Shown piece after piece: positions 21,548-22,602 of a stretch of DNA of 22,602 nucleotides. How positions within the stretch are numbered: the stretch's first letter is position 1; every line of letters begins with the position of its first letter. The DNA comes from Campylobacterales bacterium (lineage in GTDB: Bacteria; Campylobacterota; Campylobacteria; Campylobacterales; QNZT01), in NCBI GenBank assembly GCA_015489185.1, contig WGAE01000259.1, positions 1 through 22,602 on the forward strand, in the 5' to 3' direction. A model generated the notes under the pieces. It was not told the origin of the DNA. It ran no database searches and saw only the letters and a program-made list of their open reading frames with translations. The position numbers and the translations under genes are program-made.

Positions 21548-22602
21548 ACGTTTTTGTTTTTGACTTTGTAAACAAAAGCCAGTACTTCGGCAACCGCCTG
21601 ATAGAAGTTTTCCGGGATAATCTCGTCGATATCACATTTTGCGTAGAGTTCTCTTGCCAGAGGCGGGTTTTCGACTACCTGTATCTCGTTTTCGAGTGCG
21701 ATCTCTTTGATTTTGAGTGCCATATTGTCGATACCTTTGGCGATGACCCTGGGGGCGTTTTCCTTATCTTTGTGGTAGCGTAATGCCACGGCGTAGTGTA
21801 CCGGGTTGGTGATGACGACATCGGCGGTGGGGACTTCCGCCATCATCCTTTTTTGTGCCATTTCCATCTGGATTTTTTTGATACGTGCTTTGACCTGCGG
21901 ATCACCCTCCATCTGTTTGTATTCGTCTTTGACCTCCTGTTTACTCATACGCAGATCTTTGAAATATTGAAAGCGTACGAAAAAGAGGTCGATCATCGCC
22001 AGTATGAAGAGTACCATCAGCATCACCGCAACAAGCAGGATGATTTTTTCCGTCAGCCAGGCGATTTGATGCTCCAGCGGCATATTGATGACGGTTGGAA
22101 GTTCATGAATATCCTGGATCAGATAAAAAAAAGCAACGACAAAGACGATCGCAACTTTGGCGGTGGTTTTGACCGATTCGACCAGTTTTTTGACCGAAAA
22201 GAGTTTTCCCAGTCCCTTGATCGGATCGATTTTGCTGAAGTTGGGCACCAGCGGTTTGGTTGTAAAGATAAAACCAAACTGCGCCACAGAAGCAAGAATA
22301 CCCGCAAATGCGACAACCGCCGCGACGGGTATGACCATCAAAATCAGTTCGGTAAAGGTTGTCAGGGCGATCTCATAAGCGACTCTCGGGGTCAGTTCGA
22401 CCCCGATCATTGCACTGTAGTAGCGGTAGAGTTTTTCGATATGTTCGGTAATAAACGCGGTTGCGAAGTAGACGACGACTACCGCCACCAGCAGTGTTAG
22501 AAAGGCACTGGTATCCTGACTTTTGGGAACGTTTCCCTCTTTGCGCGCATCCTCGATCTTCTTCGCCGAGGGTTCTTCGGTTTTTTCCGCGTCGTCCGCC
22601 AT
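21544..22602 (-). CDS. flhB: Flagellar type III export protein FlhB
   Basis: FlhB is the membrane component of the flagellar export gate that switches substrates from rod/hook to filament proteins. The 352 residues include the typical start (EKTEEPSAKKIEDARKEGNVPKSQD), four transmembrane helices (about 29-50, 80-108, 140-160 and 180-205), and the cytosolic domain with the cleavage site. The autocleavage motif reads N266-P267-V268-H269 instead of the usual NPTH. The gene is complete: its ATG is the last three bases of the window, so its promoter and upstream partners lie outside. It ends overlapping the stop of the convergent integrase-like gene. The presence of flhB predicts a motile, flagellated organism. 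Confidence 0.96.
   Translation of the reverse strand: MADDAEKTEEPSAKKIEDARKEGNVPKSQDTSAFLTLLVAVVVVYFATAFITEHIEKLYRYYSAMIGVELTPRVAYEIALTTFTELILMVIPVAAVVAFAGILASVAQFGFIFTTKPLVPNFSKIDPIKGLGKLFSVKKLVESVKTTAKVAIVFVVAFFYLIQDIHELPTVINMPLEHQIAWLTEKIILLVAVMLMVLFILAMIDLFFVRFQYFKDLRMSKQEVKDEYKQMEGDPQVKARIKKIQMEMAQKRMMAEVPTADVVITNPVHYAVALRYHKDKENAPRVIAKGIDNMALKIKEIALENEIQVVENPPLARELYAKCDIDEIIPENFYQAVAEVLAFVYKVKNKNV

Noticed and set aside
1..22602. Mobile elements, CRISPR arrays, tRNA and rRNA genes
   Set aside because: I saw no transposase, repeat-spacer pattern, tRNA cloverleaf or rRNA sequence. The only mobile-element trace is the lone integrase-type domain at 21197-21547.

Overview
The window looks like chromosomal core DNA from a Campylobacterota (epsilonproteobacterial) species, most likely a Sulfurovum- or Sulfurimonas-like sulfur or hydrogen chemolithotroph. 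This is an inference from protein style and gene order; no rRNA is present to confirm it. Supporting signs are a giant fused CcsBA cytochrome c synthase, short TsaB and RibD proteins, an OprD/MOMP-like porin, promoters with a clear TATAAT and no obvious -35, and the order M23 peptidase - (minC) - lpxC - tsaB - thrB - ylxR - infB - rbfA - rimP - ribD. As I recall it, Campylobacter has nearly the same order. Coding density is very high, with many ATGA/GTGA overlaps. I see no tRNA, rRNA, CRISPR array, insertion sequence or prophage.

Layout. (1) 1-1443: a porin gene with its own promoter and a strong intrinsic terminator. (2) 1445-4378: a small membrane protein gene on the minus strand, divergent from ligA (NAD-dependent DNA ligase), which is translationally coupled to a three-helix membrane protein. 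(3) 4367-8103: a minus-strand pair, the fused cytochrome c synthase ccsBA and then yigZ. (4) 8064-8365: the only gap of about 300 bases. It holds the ccsBA promoter and a separate plus-strand transcription unit with TATAAT, several hairpins, overlapping tiny ORFs and a strong terminator, which I call a candidate small RNA. (5) 8366-18902: a long run of minus-strand genes. The upstream part is a DHH phosphoesterase, an M23 endopeptidase, minC, lpxC, tsaB and thrB. A second promoter then drives ylxR, infB, rbfA, rimP, ribD and a lipoprotein gene. (6) 19002-20417: a minus-strand membrane operon of DUF2238, DUF2905 and a CDP-alcohol phosphatidyltransferase. (7) 20458-22602: a two-helix membrane protein, a divergent stand-alone integrase-type DNA-binding domain, and flhB, which begins at the window edge.

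How the genes fit together. The large cluster joins envelope building (lipid A commitment by LpxC, peptidoglycan trimming by the M23 enzyme, division-site control by MinC) to translation (IF-2, RbfA, RimP, YlxR, and tRNA t6A through TsaB), with threonine and riboflavin synthesis genes alongside. CcsBA would supply the periplasmic c-type cytochromes needed for respiration. The least explained items are the candidate RNA at about 8201-8366 and the 116-residue integrase-like protein that lacks any catalytic domain. Most of the rest is recognisable housekeeping.
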